This document shows, piece after piece, positions 43,280 to 51,467 of a stretch of 64,000 nt of DNA. Location of the stretch: NCBI GenBank assembly GCA_903849645.1, contig CAINJJ010000005.1, positions 1-64,000 on the forward strand, given 5' to 3'. The position numbers and the translations under genes are program-made. The stretch comes from an uncultured Acidobacteriaceae bacterium (GTDB lineage: Bacteria > Acidobacteriota > Terriglobia > Terriglobales > Acidobacteriaceae). Below the pieces are notes generated by a model. It saw only the letters and a list, made by a program, of their open reading frames with translations, searched no databases and was not told the origin of the DNA. How positions within the stretch are numbered: position 1 is the stretch's first letter; the number at the start of each line of letters is the position of its first letter.

Positions 43280-43870
43280 TCATTGTAGCGTCGAAGCGGG
43301 TCTCTGGGGAGCTTCCAGGGCGGGAATCGTCTGTGCGAAGGCAGCGAGGGCGGCAGCGAGAGCGGTAGCGGCGGCGGACTCCTCGTGCGCCACTTCCCTT
43401 CCCTCCGCGCTGAGGTAGGCGGTGACAGCGAAACCCTCGAGGGTGCCGGCGATGGCCATGCGAATGACAAGGTCCACGCGGCAGCCGGGGATTGGAATCC
43501 CGGCGAGGCGGTCCACCCAGGCGGTGCAAAGGGCGCCAGCTTCCTCAGACTTGAGGAAGACCCGGCCCTGGCGGGGGAGCAGGTCAACGTAGCAGGCGAG
43601 GGCGGTGCGGCGGACTTCTCCTGGGGGGGCCGGAGGAGGCGGACTTACGGTCTCGCCGGCCTCGGGCTGCCAGAGGTCGCACTTGGCGGTCCAGAGGGGG
43701 GAGTCTGGCCCGTTCAGAGCCAGCAGCAGGGATGCGAGGGGGGCAAAGGCTACGGCCTCGGGAATTTGATGAATGCACTCGGGGTCGAGGCGCAGGTCAA
43801 CAAAACCGGGCCAGACGGCCTCGATGACGGGGGCGCCCCCGCCCACTTCGAACTCCCAATCAGCTTCCAT
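43280..43870 (-). CDS. Protein of unknown function downstream of YheT hydrolase
   Basis: A 196-residue soluble protein, rich in Ala and Glu. MEADWEFEVGGGAPVIEAVWPGFVDLRLDPE and FLKSEEAGALCTAWVDRLAGIP are the most ordered parts. No known motif recognised. Its ATG at 43870 lies inside the end of the hydrolase gene (11-base overlap), so it is translationally coupled to it. The frame is open to 44536, but that part is a shadow of the hydrolase. Confidence 0.7.
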   Translation of the reverse strand: MEADWEFEVGGGAPVIEAVWPGFVDLRLDPECIHQIPEAVAFAPLASLLLALNGPDSPLWTAKCDLWQPEAGETVSPPPPAPPGEVRRTALACYVDLLPRQGRVFLKSEEAGALCTAWVDRLAGIPIPGCRVDLVIRMAIAGTLEGFAVTAYLSAEGREVAHEESAAATALAAALAAFAQTIPALEAPQRPASTLQ

Positions 43871-44888
43871 GGCTCTGGCCTGCCTCTTGGAGAAGATAGC
43901 GGATAACAGTGGCTTCGGCCCAGTGGATATCGTCGCCGGGGTCGCGGGAGAGGTAGGCGCAGTGGCCGCCATGGGTGGTTTCGACAAAGCGGATGTGGGG
44001 GTTGGCGAGGAGTTTGGCGCGGGTGGGCGCCGTGAGGCGGATGAAGGGGTCGTCCTGCGCGTGAAGGATGAGAGTGGGAACGGCGATGGTGTCAAGGACA
44101 CGGGCCGCGGCGGCGCGGTCGTAGTAGTCGGCGGCACTGCGGAAGTCGAGGTAGCGCGCGACGATGCGGTCGTCGAAGTCGCGCAGGGAGCGGATGGGGC
44201 CGAGGCCCTTGAGCTGGTAGATGGAGGGAAAGAGCTTCGCTTTGCGGCGATAGCGCACCATGAGCCGATGCAGGAAGCGCAGTTCGTAGAGGCGATTGAT
44301 GGGCAGGTGGAGGGCGTCGGAGCCGGCGGCGAGATCCATGGCCGGGCAGACCGCCGCGACGGCGGCCAGCGGTGCGCCGCTGCCCCATTCGCCGGCCATC
44401 TTGAGCACCAGGTTCCCACCCATGGAGTAGCCCACCAGGGCAACCCGCTGTAGCCCGAAGCGCGCCGCAAAATGGCGGACCACCGCGGCCACGTCGCCGG
44501 AGAGGCCGGAGTGGTAGAGAGTGGGGGTAAGGCCATCGGTGTCGCCGCAATTGCGCATGTTCATGCGGACAATGTTGAATCCCGCGGCCCAGGCGCGGGC
44601 GGTGACGCCAAGGATGTACTGGGAGTCGGCGGAACCTTCCAGTCCATGGACGAGAACCAGGGTAAGGCGGGCAGCGCGAACCGGTTCGGGCTGCCAGTGG
44701 CATTGGCAGAGGACGCGGCTGCCGTCAGCGGGATCAACCACCACAATTTCAGGGTCGCTGTTCAGGCCCAGCGGTGGCCGCGGCAGGTAGTTGCCAACGA
44801 TGGTCTGCAGGTGGCCATTGGAGAGGCCGCGGCGGGGCACAAACGGCGGGAACCCCTCGGGCAGCCCGATGGCCGCCTGGGGAGACAC
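43860..44888 (-). CDS. YheT-family alpha/beta hydrolase
   Basis: A 342-residue hydrolase of the YheT/ABHD1-3 group. FVPRRGLSNGHLQTIVGNYLPRP is the family's opening, LVLVHGLEGSADSQYI the oxyanion region, VGYSMGGNLVLKMAGE the nucleophile elbow (Ser), ILHAQDDPFI the Asp, and THGGHCAYL the His. The best start is GTG at 44888, preceded by CAGGAAAA; the frame extends to a TTG at 45011. Likely an esterase or lipase of unknown substrate. Confidence 0.9.
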   Translation of the reverse strand: MSPQAAIGLPEGFPPFVPRRGLSNGHLQTIVGNYLPRPPLGLNSDPEIVVVDPADGSRVLCQCHWQPEPVRAARLTLVLVHGLEGSADSQYILGVTARAWAAGFNIVRMNMRNCGDTDGLTPTLYHSGLSGDVAAVVRHFAARFGLQRVALVGYSMGGNLVLKMAGEWGSGAPLAAVAAVCPAMDLAAGSDALHLPINRLYELRFLHRLMVRYRRKAKLFPSIYQLKGLGPIRSLRDFDDRIVARYLDFRSAADYYDRAAAARVLDTIAVPTLILHAQDDPFIRLTAPTRAKLLANPHIRFVETTHGGHCAYLSRDPGDDIHWAEATVIRYLLQEAGQSHGS

Positions 44889-45101
44889 GGCATTTTCCTG
44901 AACGGGAGGGATCACGAAGACTCGGAAGACGCGAGGGTTGGATGGCAGCGGCGAGGGGTCAATGGCGCGGGTGGCACGAAAGAACGCTCTCCACAGCCTT
45001 GCCGATTGCAACTTGCAAGGGAAAGGTTACCACAGGCCAGCAAAGCGGCCATGGTCTGCACAGAGCACTTCCCGCGGCCGCCATTGGGGATATTTGGCTG
45101 C

Positions 45102-46475
45102 TCAGGCCGCATCGGGGGGGACATCGAAGCTCACCAGCTCCTTGCGGAAGCCCCTGGTTCTGACCGCACCATAAGCCACACCCGCCGCAAGCCACAGTGC
45201 GCCAAATATCTTGGTGACAGGAGCCAGATTCCACCAGATGAAGGCGCAGATGATGAAGCCCGCCCAGGGGCAGATCAGGTTGAAGATCACGCTGGAAAGG
45301 TTTCTGTCTCCCTCACGCAGGAAGTAGCGGACGAAGGCAGCCAGATTGACGCCCATGAAGGCGATGAAGGCCCCGAAGTTGAGAAGCTCAGCGCCCATTT
45401 CATAACTCATCAGGAAGCTGCCGCCAAGCGCCAGAGCTCCAATGAGGAGTACGTTATTGGCCGGCACGCCGCTGCGGGCATCCACCTTGCCAAAGAAGGA
45501 TCTGGGCAGCGCGTTGCCGCGGCCCATGCCATACAGCAGCCGGGCGGCGCCCATCTGCGTTCCCATGCCTGAGCCAATGTTGGCCACCAGCAAGGTCAGA
45601 TTCAAAAGGTGGAACATGCGCAGGCCGCCCACTTTGCCGGCCACATCCACATAAGCCGTGTCGGGCTTCAGCAGCGGTGCGGTCCAGGGAGCGATCAACT
45701 GCGCCAGGTAAACCTCAACGGCGCTCAGCAGGCCGATAAAGAGACAAACCAGCACGGTGGCGAGCAGGATGTTGCGCCGCGGGTTCTCCACCTCTTCAGA
45801 GAGCGTGGAGATGCCATCAAAGCCTATATAAGTGAGGACCGCAAGCGAGGTTCCTTGAAAGACCCAGGTGCTGTGAAAGGTTGCTGAATCAAAGAACGGT
45901 CGCGTGTAAAACCCAGGAAGCTTTGGCCCCATTCCCAGAACATAACGGACCGCGACAAACAGAAACACGGCGACCACAACCGACATTCCGGCCACCATCC
46001 AGTTGTTGACCGTGGCCGAGGTCTTGACGCCGCGCAGGTTCAGGAGCGTGAAGAGCGCCGCATAAAAGATCGCCCACAGCAGGTGCGGAATCTCCGGAAC
46101 AATGTTCTGCGAAAGGTCACTGCAAAGGATGATGCAGATCAGCGGATTGAGCAGGTAGTCCATCACCATGCTCCACCCTGTCAGGTAACCGAGAAAAGGG
46201 TTCAGCTCGCTACCGACATAGGTATACGCGGAACCGGCGCTGGGATAGGCGCGCGCCATCTTGCCGTAGCTCAGAGCGGTGAACATCATGGCAAACATGG
46301 CGATAAGCAGCGTGGTGACCACGTGCCCGTGCGCCTTGTTGGCAATGCCGCCATAGATGCCCATGGGCGCAATCGGCTGGATCAGAATGATGCCGTAGAC
46401 GATCAGGTTCCAAAGGTTCAACGTGCGACGCAAGTGAGGCGCCGCGCCGGGTGCGACAAAATCCACGGATGACAT
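45102..46475 (-). CDS. APC family amino acid/polyamine permease
   Basis: A 457-residue transporter with 12 transmembrane helices. RTLNLWNLIVYGIILIQPIAPMGIYGGI is TM1 with the unwound G-rich segment; FTALSYGKMARAYPSAGSAYTYVGSEL is the APC signature; VLTYIGFDGISTLSEEVENPRRNI is TM6 and its loop. Closest in style to PuuP-like polyamine/amino acid importers. A perfect palindrome lies 16 bases upstream of its start. Confidence 0.92.
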   Translation of the reverse strand: MSSVDFVAPGAAPHLRRTLNLWNLIVYGIILIQPIAPMGIYGGIANKAHGHVVTTLLIAMFAMMFTALSYGKMARAYPSAGSAYTYVGSELNPFLGYLTGWSMVMDYLLNPLICIILCSDLSQNIVPEIPHLLWAIFYAALFTLLNLRGVKTSATVNNWMVAGMSVVVAVFLFVAVRYVLGMGPKLPGFYTRPFFDSATFHSTWVFQGTSLAVLTYIGFDGISTLSEEVENPRRNILLATVLVCLFIGLLSAVEVYLAQLIAPWTAPLLKPDTAYVDVAGKVGGLRMFHLLNLTLLVANIGSGMGTQMGAARLLYGMGRGNALPRSFFGKVDARSGVPANNVLLIGALALGGSFLMSYEMGAELLNFGAFIAFMGVNLAAFVRYFLREGDRNLSSVIFNLICPWAGFIICAFIWWNLAPVTKIFGALWLAAGVAYGAVRTRGFRKELVSFDVPPDAA

Positions 46476-46490
46476 GAAGGCGCCTTAAGA

Positions 46491-46511
46491 CGAGCCTGGA
46501 CTCCAGGCTCG
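46491..46511. promoter_or_regulatory. Perfect inverted repeat upstream of the permease gene
   Basis: Arms CGAGCCTGGA and TCCAGGCTCG are exact reverse complements around a single C. It ends 16 bases before the permease ATG, so it would be in the leader of the mRNA or be an operator. As RNA the single-base loop would open to a smaller stem. Confidence 0.5.
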
Positions 46512-46804
46512 AAGAAGATCATTGGGATGCTGCGAAGCCGTCTGGAGCGCTCAGAATTCGCATCTTGAATGGACTGAAGGTGATTCCAGCAGGGAACACT
46601 CGAACTCTATCAGCCTGCCGGGAACACCGCAAAACCAGGGCTGCATTGGCCAGGAACTCATCGACCAAACCCAGGGCGATTTTCGACTCCGCCTGAACGC
46701 GATGGCTCAATCGTCTTTGCCGGATCCTGCTTGTTGGGGATGAGCTGAACGGTCTCGGCGACCCGGATGATCGATAAACCCAACTAAATAATGGCGATAT
46801 GGAT
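46512..46804. other. Non-coding region upstream of the permease
   Basis: About 300 bases with no convincing gene on either strand (short frames only). It should hold the permease promoter on the minus strand. Nothing else seen. Confidence 0.5.
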
Positions 46805-46880
46805 TGGGGCGGCTAGTGGGGATCGAACCCACGACATCCTGTGCCACAGACAGGCGTTCTGCCCCTGAACTATAGCCGCC
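46805..46880 (-). tRNA. tRNA-His (GTG)
   Basis: On the minus strand: eight-pair acceptor including G-1 with C73, anticodon stem CCTGT/ACAGG with loop CTGTGGC (GTG), T arm GTGGGTTCGATCCCCAC, and encoded CCA. 76 bases. Confidence 0.96.
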
Positions 46881-46931
46881 ATATTCCTTTACGATTGTAG
46901 CATCGAATTGGACTGAAATGAGGGGCCCACA

Positions 46932-47489
46932 ATGGGGAAAGCGCTCATGCCCCGCCCTGCCGCCAAGCCGCAGCAACCCGGAAAATCCTCCGCCCCAATT
47001 GGAGAGCCGCAGGCCCAAGACAGATGGAATCGTGGCGCGTGGCTGTTCCGGGACCGGACGCTGCACGGGCTGGAAATTCTGCTGGATGAGGCCTTTGTCA
47101 TCCCCGGAACGGGCATCCGTTTTGGGCTGGACGGACTCATCGGGCTGGTTCCGGGGTTGGGAGACGTGGTGGCCGGCGTGCTGTCGGCGGCCATCCCTTT
47201 GGCGGCATGGGTGCGCGGAGCCCCGTATGTAACCCTGGCGCGGATGGCGGCGAACCTGGGCATCGGTGTGCTCGTGGGTTCGATTCCCGTGCTCGGCGAC
47301 ATCTTCGACATTGCCTGGAAGCCGAACCGGCGCAATTACCTGCTGCTGAAGCGGCACCTGGGAGAGCCGCGACGCCATGGTTGGCGGGATTGGGGATTCC
47401 TGATGCTGCTGGCGGCGGGGCTGGGGTTGATCTTCGCGATTCCTCTGGCGCTGGCAGTCTGGTTGCTCGCCTGGATTGCGAGCCGGTAA
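46932..47489 (+). CDS. DUF4112 membrane protein
   Basis: A 185-residue protein. After about 38 polar residues it reads LHGLEILLDEAFVIPGTGIRFGLDGLIGLVPGLGDVVAGVLSA and ends with LVGSIPVLGDIFDIAWKPNRRN, the repeated glycine/proline PxxGxGDxxxG pattern that defines DUF4112. Two membrane-associated segments lie in the domain and one clear transmembrane helix (about 157-182) at the C-terminus. Function unknown. It sits between tRNA-His and tRNA-Pro. Confidence 0.87.
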   Translation: MGKALMPRPAAKPQQPGKSSAPIGEPQAQDRWNRGAWLFRDRTLHGLEILLDEAFVIPGTGIRFGLDGLIGLVPGLGDVVAGVLSAAIPLAAWVRGAPYVTLARMAANLGIGVLVGSIPVLGDIFDIAWKPNRRNYLLLKRHLGEPRRHGWRDWGFLMLLAAGLGLIFAIPLALAVWLLAWIASR

Positions 47490-47542
47490 GAGGTTTAGAG
47501 GGGCCAGCAGGAGCCAAATTCGCGTTACAATCAGGGGAGTGT

Positions 47543-47619
47543 CGGGGCGTGGCGCAGCCTGGTAGCGCATCTGCTTTGGGAGCAGAGGGTCGGGAGTTCG
47601 AATCTCTCCGCCCCGACCA
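47543..47619 (+). tRNA. tRNA-Pro (TGG)
   Basis: Acceptor CGGGGCG pairs with CGCCCCG, D arm GCGCAGCCTGGTAGCGC, anticodon loop TTTGGGA (TGG), T arm with GTTCGAATC, and encoded CCA. 77 bases. Confidence 0.97.
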
Positions 47620-47820
47620 ACGATTTCCGATAACTTGAAGCCACCATGGCGCCGGCGTGCAAACTTGGCAGGCGGCCCGCTCAGAAGCTGTGAAGAGCAG
47701 CACAGAGACGGCAGAATCCTTACCGCGACCCACCCATATCTTGTGAACAGCTCATTACGGCCTTTTGATTGGGCCACCTGCCCCATCCCACCCCACTCCA
47801 AAATTCCCTCAAAATTCCGC

Positions 47821-47850
47821 TTGACAACCATTACTCTATAAAATAGAGTA
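47821..47850 (+). promoter_or_regulatory. Promoter with palindromic operator of the wHTH module
   Basis: TTGACA at 47821 is followed after 17 bases by TAGAGT (47844), a fair -35/-10 pair. The perfect palindrome TACTCTATAAAATAGAGTA (47832-47850, 8-base arms) covers the spacer and -10. A repressor bound there would block transcription of the membrane protein/regulator pair that begins at 47902. Confidence 0.65.
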
Positions 47851-47901
47851 CTCCTTAACAGAGACAACTCTGGATCTACCAGAGCACCCAAGGAGCCCAA
47901 C

Positions 47902-48513
47902 ATGATCCCCAACACCCAGCACCAGGACCTCAACGAACGACTCACCCTCATCGAAACCATGATCGCCGAAGGCCGGCGCTCCACCGAGAGCTGGGGATGG
48001 ACCTTTGTCCTCTGGGGCGTGGCCTACTATGTAGCCATCGCCTGGAGCACATGGGGCCATAGCAACCTCGCCTGGCCCGTCACCATGGTCGCCGCCAGCG
48101 TCCTCATGGGCATCCTCATCGGCCGCAAGGGCCGCAACACCGCTGAAACCACCGTCAGCCGCGCCATCAGCGCCGTCTGGATCGCCCTCGGCGTCTCCCT
48201 GTTCACCCTGCTCCTCTCGCTCGGCATCTCCGGCCGGTATGACTTCCACCTCTTCGTCGCCATCATCGGCGCCCTGCTGGGCATGACCAACGCCACCTCG
48301 GCCCTCATCCTTCGCTGGAAGATGCAGTTCGCCAGCGCCGTGGTCTGGTGGGTAGCGGCCGTTGCGGCCTGCTTTGGCTCCGGAACCCTTACCACCATCG
48401 CCTTCCTGGCCGCCATCTTCTTCTGCCAGATCGTCTTCGGCATCTATGGCATGGTCCGCGAAGCCCGCCAGGCCCGCGCCAGCGCCGCAGGACAGGGCGC
48501 CCTCCATGCCTGA
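47902..48513 (+). CDS. Polytopic membrane protein linked to a wHTH regulator
   Basis: A 203-residue protein. A polar N-terminus (HQDLNERLTLIETMIAEGRRSTESWGW) is followed by six hydrophobic helices (about 32-50, 57-74, 87-105, 112-130, 137-155, 158-180). It looks like an acidobacterial family often next to a small regulator. The regulator's ATG lies inside its last codons (8-base overlap). It could be the sensor or target of the system; function unknown. Confidence 0.75.
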   Translation: MIPNTQHQDLNERLTLIETMIAEGRRSTESWGWTFVLWGVAYYVAIAWSTWGHSNLAWPVTMVAASVLMGILIGRKGRNTAETTVSRAISAVWIALGVSLFTLLLSLGISGRYDFHLFVAIIGALLGMTNATSALILRWKMQFASAVVWWVAAVAACFGSGTLTTIAFLAAIFFCQIVFGIYGMVREARQARASAAGQGALHA

Positions 48514-48808
48514 GCTGCCGGAGTTGAATCCCGTCATCCACGGCAAGCTCCGCCTCGCCCTGCTCTCGCTGCTCTCCAGCGTCGAGGAGGCCGAATTCAC
48601 CTGGCTCCGCGCCAAAACCGGCTCCACTGACGGCAACCTCGGCGCGCAACTGCTCAAGCTGGAAGAAGCCGGCTACGTCGCTGTCGAAAAGCAATTTGTC
48701 CAGCGCAAGCCCCAGACCCTCTACCGCATCACCAACCCCGGCCGCCAGGCCCTCACCGAATACGTGCGCGCCCTCAAACAACTCCTCGGCGCTGCCCTCG
48801 AGGGGTAA
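48506..48808 (+). CDS. Winged-helix transcriptional regulator
   Basis: A 100-residue MarR/ArsR-like DNA-binding protein (HTH_27 type). IHGKLRLALLSLLSSVEEAEFTWLRAKTGSTDGNLGAQLLKLEEAGYVAVEKQF is the helix-turn-helix and YRITNPGRQALTEYVRAL the wing and last helix. It has no ligand domain. Coupled to the upstream membrane protein by overlap. It probably binds the palindrome at 47832-47850. Confidence 0.87.
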   Translation: MPELPELNPVIHGKLRLALLSLLSSVEEAEFTWLRAKTGSTDGNLGAQLLKLEEAGYVAVEKQFVQRKPQTLYRITNPGRQALTEYVRALKQLLGAALEG

Positions 48809-48881
48809 AACCCACCCAGAGCCCCTTGCGGGAATGTACCCCCCATTCCCGCAGGGCCTCTCACCGCTCCGGTTAAGACTT

Positions 48882-48916
48882 GTCATCCTGAGCCGCAGCG
48901 AAGGATCTGCGGTTGC
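48882..48916. repeat. REP-like half element
   Basis: Identical over 35 bases to the reverse complement of 15398-15432. Here only one arm is present; the opposite arm is replaced by the transposase remnant region. Confidence 0.75.
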
Positions 48917-49035
48917 TTTTCTGTTGTTGCTTTTCCCCGCCTCAGCATCCTCCGCAGCAGTCTTCTCCAGAGAGCCTCCAACTCGACACCGCCAGGAATG
49001 CAGCTGTCATCGTGAGCCGCTTCGGAGTAGCGGTG

Positions 49036-49152
49036 ATGGGTGGCCTGGTAGCCAAGCCCGAAGACTGGCCGTGGTTGAGCTTCCGGCATGACGCAGCAGG
49101 GGCGAAGGGTGCGGTAGAGATCGAATCGCAAAGGACGGCGTTCCAGCGGGGA
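49036..49152 (+). pseudogene. C-terminal fragment of a REP-associated tyrosine transposase
   Basis: A frame reads GGLVAKPEDWPWLSFRHDAA and then AVEIESQRTAFQRG. The GLVxxPEDWPWSSFRHY...VEIES pattern is the C-terminal end of IS200-like REP-associated transposases (RAYT, COG1943). The catalytic HUH and Tyr parts are absent, so it is dead. Confidence 0.65.
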
Positions 49153-49472
49153 AATCAATTGCCGGAATGAGTGCGCCTGGGAGAAGGCCAACGGTTCTGC
49201 TTTCACACCTACTGAGGATGCGGAATGGATAGACGCCCACAGCCAATGGCAAACGTGGAATGAATTCGAGGATGAGGGCCCCCCGCTCATCGCAAAGGAC
49301 GCCATGAACGCGGGGCACAGAACCATCTCGAGTGATCTGCGCATTGCGGCCATTTGACTGGGCCGCCTGCCTTCCTGCCTTGGCAATAGCTCCCTGCCCC
49401 GCGCCTTCGGCGCCCCAGCGCCAGCCCCGCCGCCCCCATGTTAGAGTGATTTCCACAGGAGACACTCTAAAA

Positions 49473-50636
49473 ATGGCAGCGGGTATCCAGCTCCCCGGCA
49501 ATGGCGAAACCATCGACCTCCAGCAGCAGGTGGCCCGCCTCCAGGCCCTCCTTGAGGCCTCCCGCCAGGTCCACTCCACCATCCGCGAAGAGGAAGTCCT
49601 GGAGCAGGTGCTCCGCATCGTGGTCCGCGAACTCGAGATGGCCGGCGCCGCCTTCCCCGCCGCCGGGCTGGCCTACGGCGATGAGCTGCCCGCCGACGCC
49701 TCCGCCCTGCCCAGCTACCCTCTCGACGACCGCGAAGGCCGCCGCATGGAAGACCTCGTCGTCGCCCCACCCGACGGCCGCGAACTCACCCTCTACGAAG
49801 CCGATTTCATTGAGGGCCTCGCCCTGCAGGCCGCCGTGGCGCTGGAGAACGCCCGCAACCACAAGCGCAACGTCGAGTTTGCCCGCGTCCAGCAGGATCT
49901 GGACGCCGCCCGCGCCATTCAGCGTTCGCTCCTGCCGCAGAAGCTGCCCGTCATCCCCGGCTACTCGCTGGCCTTCCGCTCCGTCACCTGCTACGAAGTG
50001 GGCGGCGACTATCTCGACATCGTTGTGCTGCCCGACGGCAGCATCCTCATGGCGGTCGCCGATGTGGCCGGCAAGGGCCTCGCCTCCGCCATCTGGGCCA
50101 CCAGCTTCCGCTCCGCCTTCCGCGCCATGGCCGTCACCGGCATGCCCCTGGAAGAGCTGGCCACGCGCATGAACCAGCACCACTGGGCCGAGGGAGAAGA
50201 GGCCCGCCGCCGCTATCTCACCGCCATCTTCCTCCGCCTCCAGCCGGAGACCGGTGAGCTCGTCGTCGTCAACGCGGGCCACAATCCCGGCTTCCTTCTC
50301 CAGCCCGGCCTCCCGCCCCGCCTGCTGGAGGCAGCCGGCACCCCCCTCGGCCTTCTCCCCGGCATGCGCTACTCTTCCGAGAGTCACGTGTTTACACCGG
50401 GGACGCGGCTGCTCTTCTATACCGACGGGCTGACGGAAGTCTTCCAAGGGGATGAGGAATTTGGCTCCGAGCGGCTGATGGACGAGTTTTCCAAGTGCCC
50501 GGCGGCCAAAGCCGATGTTATTCTCGATGCATTGTGGGCAGCCATCGAGCGTTTCTCTGAAGGGGGCCCGCAAGGAGACGACATGACTGCACTGGCGCTG
50601 TGCCGCGGGATCGACTCCACGGAGATGCCGGTATGA
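49473..50636 (+). CDS. SpoIIE/RsbU-type PP2C phosphatase
   Basis: A 387-residue phosphatase. A GAF-like N-terminal segment (about 15-140, QVARLQALLEASRQVHSTIREEEVLEQVLRIV) leads through a coiled linker to the PP2C domain, with RSLLPQKLPVIPGYSLA, the metal residues in GGDYLDIV and VADVAGKG, VNAGHNPG, FYTDGLTEV and GDDMTALAL. The ATG at 49473 has AGGAGA upstream. Its substrate should be the phosphorylated STAS protein encoded two genes downstream. Confidence 0.93.
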   Translation: MAAGIQLPGNGETIDLQQQVARLQALLEASRQVHSTIREEEVLEQVLRIVVRELEMAGAAFPAAGLAYGDELPADASALPSYPLDDREGRRMEDLVVAPPDGRELTLYEADFIEGLALQAAVALENARNHKRNVEFARVQQDLDAARAIQRSLLPQKLPVIPGYSLAFRSVTCYEVGGDYLDIVVLPDGSILMAVADVAGKGLASAIWATSFRSAFRAMAVTGMPLEELATRMNQHHWAEGEEARRRYLTAIFLRLQPETGELVVVNAGHNPGFLLQPGLPPRLLEAAGTPLGLLPGMRYSSESHVFTPGTRLLFYTDGLTEVFQGDEEFGSERLMDEFSKCPAAKADVILDALWAAIERFSEGGPQGDDMTALALCRGIDSTEMPV

Positions 50637-51079
50637 ACGCGCTCAAGCCCACCAGTGTGGAGGTTCGCCTGCCCTCGAGGCTCGGCTATGAAAAGGTGGC
50701 CATGAGCACCGCCGCCGCCGTGGCCAAGCTCATGGGCTTCCGCGAAGACCGCGTGGAAGACCTCAAGACCGCCGTGGCCGAGGCCTGCATCAACGCCATC
50801 GAACACGGCAACCGGCTCAACGAGGGGCTCTCCGTCGGCGTGGTGCTCTCCGCCGACGCCGACCAGCTCGAAGTCAAGGTCATTGACGACGGCAAGGGCA
50901 TGAAAGGACTGCCCCGCAAGCCCGACATGGACCGCAAGATGCACGGCGAAGAGGACCCCCGCGGCATGGGCATGTTTCTCATCCAGGCCCTCGTCGACGA
51001 GGCCGAATGGGTAACGGGCGTGAACGGAAAAAGCAGCTACGTCCGCCTCGTCATCCGTCTCGATAAAGAACCCGAATAA
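50633..51079 (+). CDS. RsbW-like anti-sigma/kinase (GHKL ATPase)
   Basis: A 148-residue GHKL ATPase. N box EACINAIEHGN, G1 IDDGKGM and G2 GMGMFLIQALVDEAEW are all present. Such kinases phosphorylate STAS antagonists on Ser and bind either a sigma factor or another partner. Its ATG overlaps the phosphatase stop (ATGA). Confidence 0.93.
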   Translation: MNALKPTSVEVRLPSRLGYEKVAMSTAAAVAKLMGFREDRVEDLKTAVAEACINAIEHGNRLNEGLSVGVVLSADADQLEVKVIDDGKGMKGLPRKPDMDRKMHGEEDPRGMGMFLIQALVDEAEWVTGVNGKSSYVRLVIRLDKEPE

Positions 51080-51107
51080 CTCACCTTCATCCCGGAGATC
51101 ATCCATC

Positions 51108-51467
51108 GTGCAAACCGACACCAAGGCTCGCGTTGAACAGCTTGCTTCCCCCGCAGGCCATCCCGTTACCGTGCTGCGCTTCGAAGGCGACATCGCCAGC
51201 ACCTCCAAGGAAGCCGTCCTCGGCACCTATCAGGCGCTCAACAAGGACACCGCCAAAATCATCCTCCTCGACTTCACCAAGGTCGACTACATCAACTCCA
51301 GCGGCATCGCCCTCGTCATCCAGATGCTCATCGAGGCCTCCAACTCCGCCCAGAAGGTCTACGCCTTCGGCCTCTCCGCTCACTTCACCAAGGTCTTCAC
51401 CATGGTCGGCATCACCAAATACGCCGGACTCTTCCCCACCCAGGCGGAGGCCCTCGCAGCACTTTAG
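51108..51467 (+). CDS. STAS-domain anti-sigma factor antagonist
   Basis: A 119-residue RsbV/SpoIIAA-like protein. ITLLRFEGDIA-type strand (TVLRFEGDIASTSKEAV) and KIILLDFTKVDYINSSGIALVIQML place the phosphorylatable Ser in the DxxSSG motif. The start is GTG at 51108, with CGGAG upstream; 28 bases after the kinase gene. Completes the partner switch. Confidence 0.93.
   Translation: MQTDTKARVEQLASPAGHPVTVLRFEGDIASTSKEAVLGTYQALNKDTAKIILLDFTKVDYINSSGIALVIQMLIEASNSAQKVYAFGLSAHFTKVFTMVGITKYAGLFPTQAEALAAL

Larger units (their letters stand above)
48809..49472. other. Intergenic region with repeat and transposase remnant
   Basis: No intact gene. It contains one 35-base REP arm (48882-48916) and a decayed RAYT fragment (49036-49152). 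After it a 60-codon open stretch (about 49160-49357) reads AFTPTEDAEWIDAHSQWQTW without a start, perhaps another remnant. Confidence 0.55.

Noticed and set aside
43195..47619. tRNA genes as integration sites of a genomic island
   Set aside because: No integrase or duplicated tRNA 3' end was found nearby; flanking genes look native.
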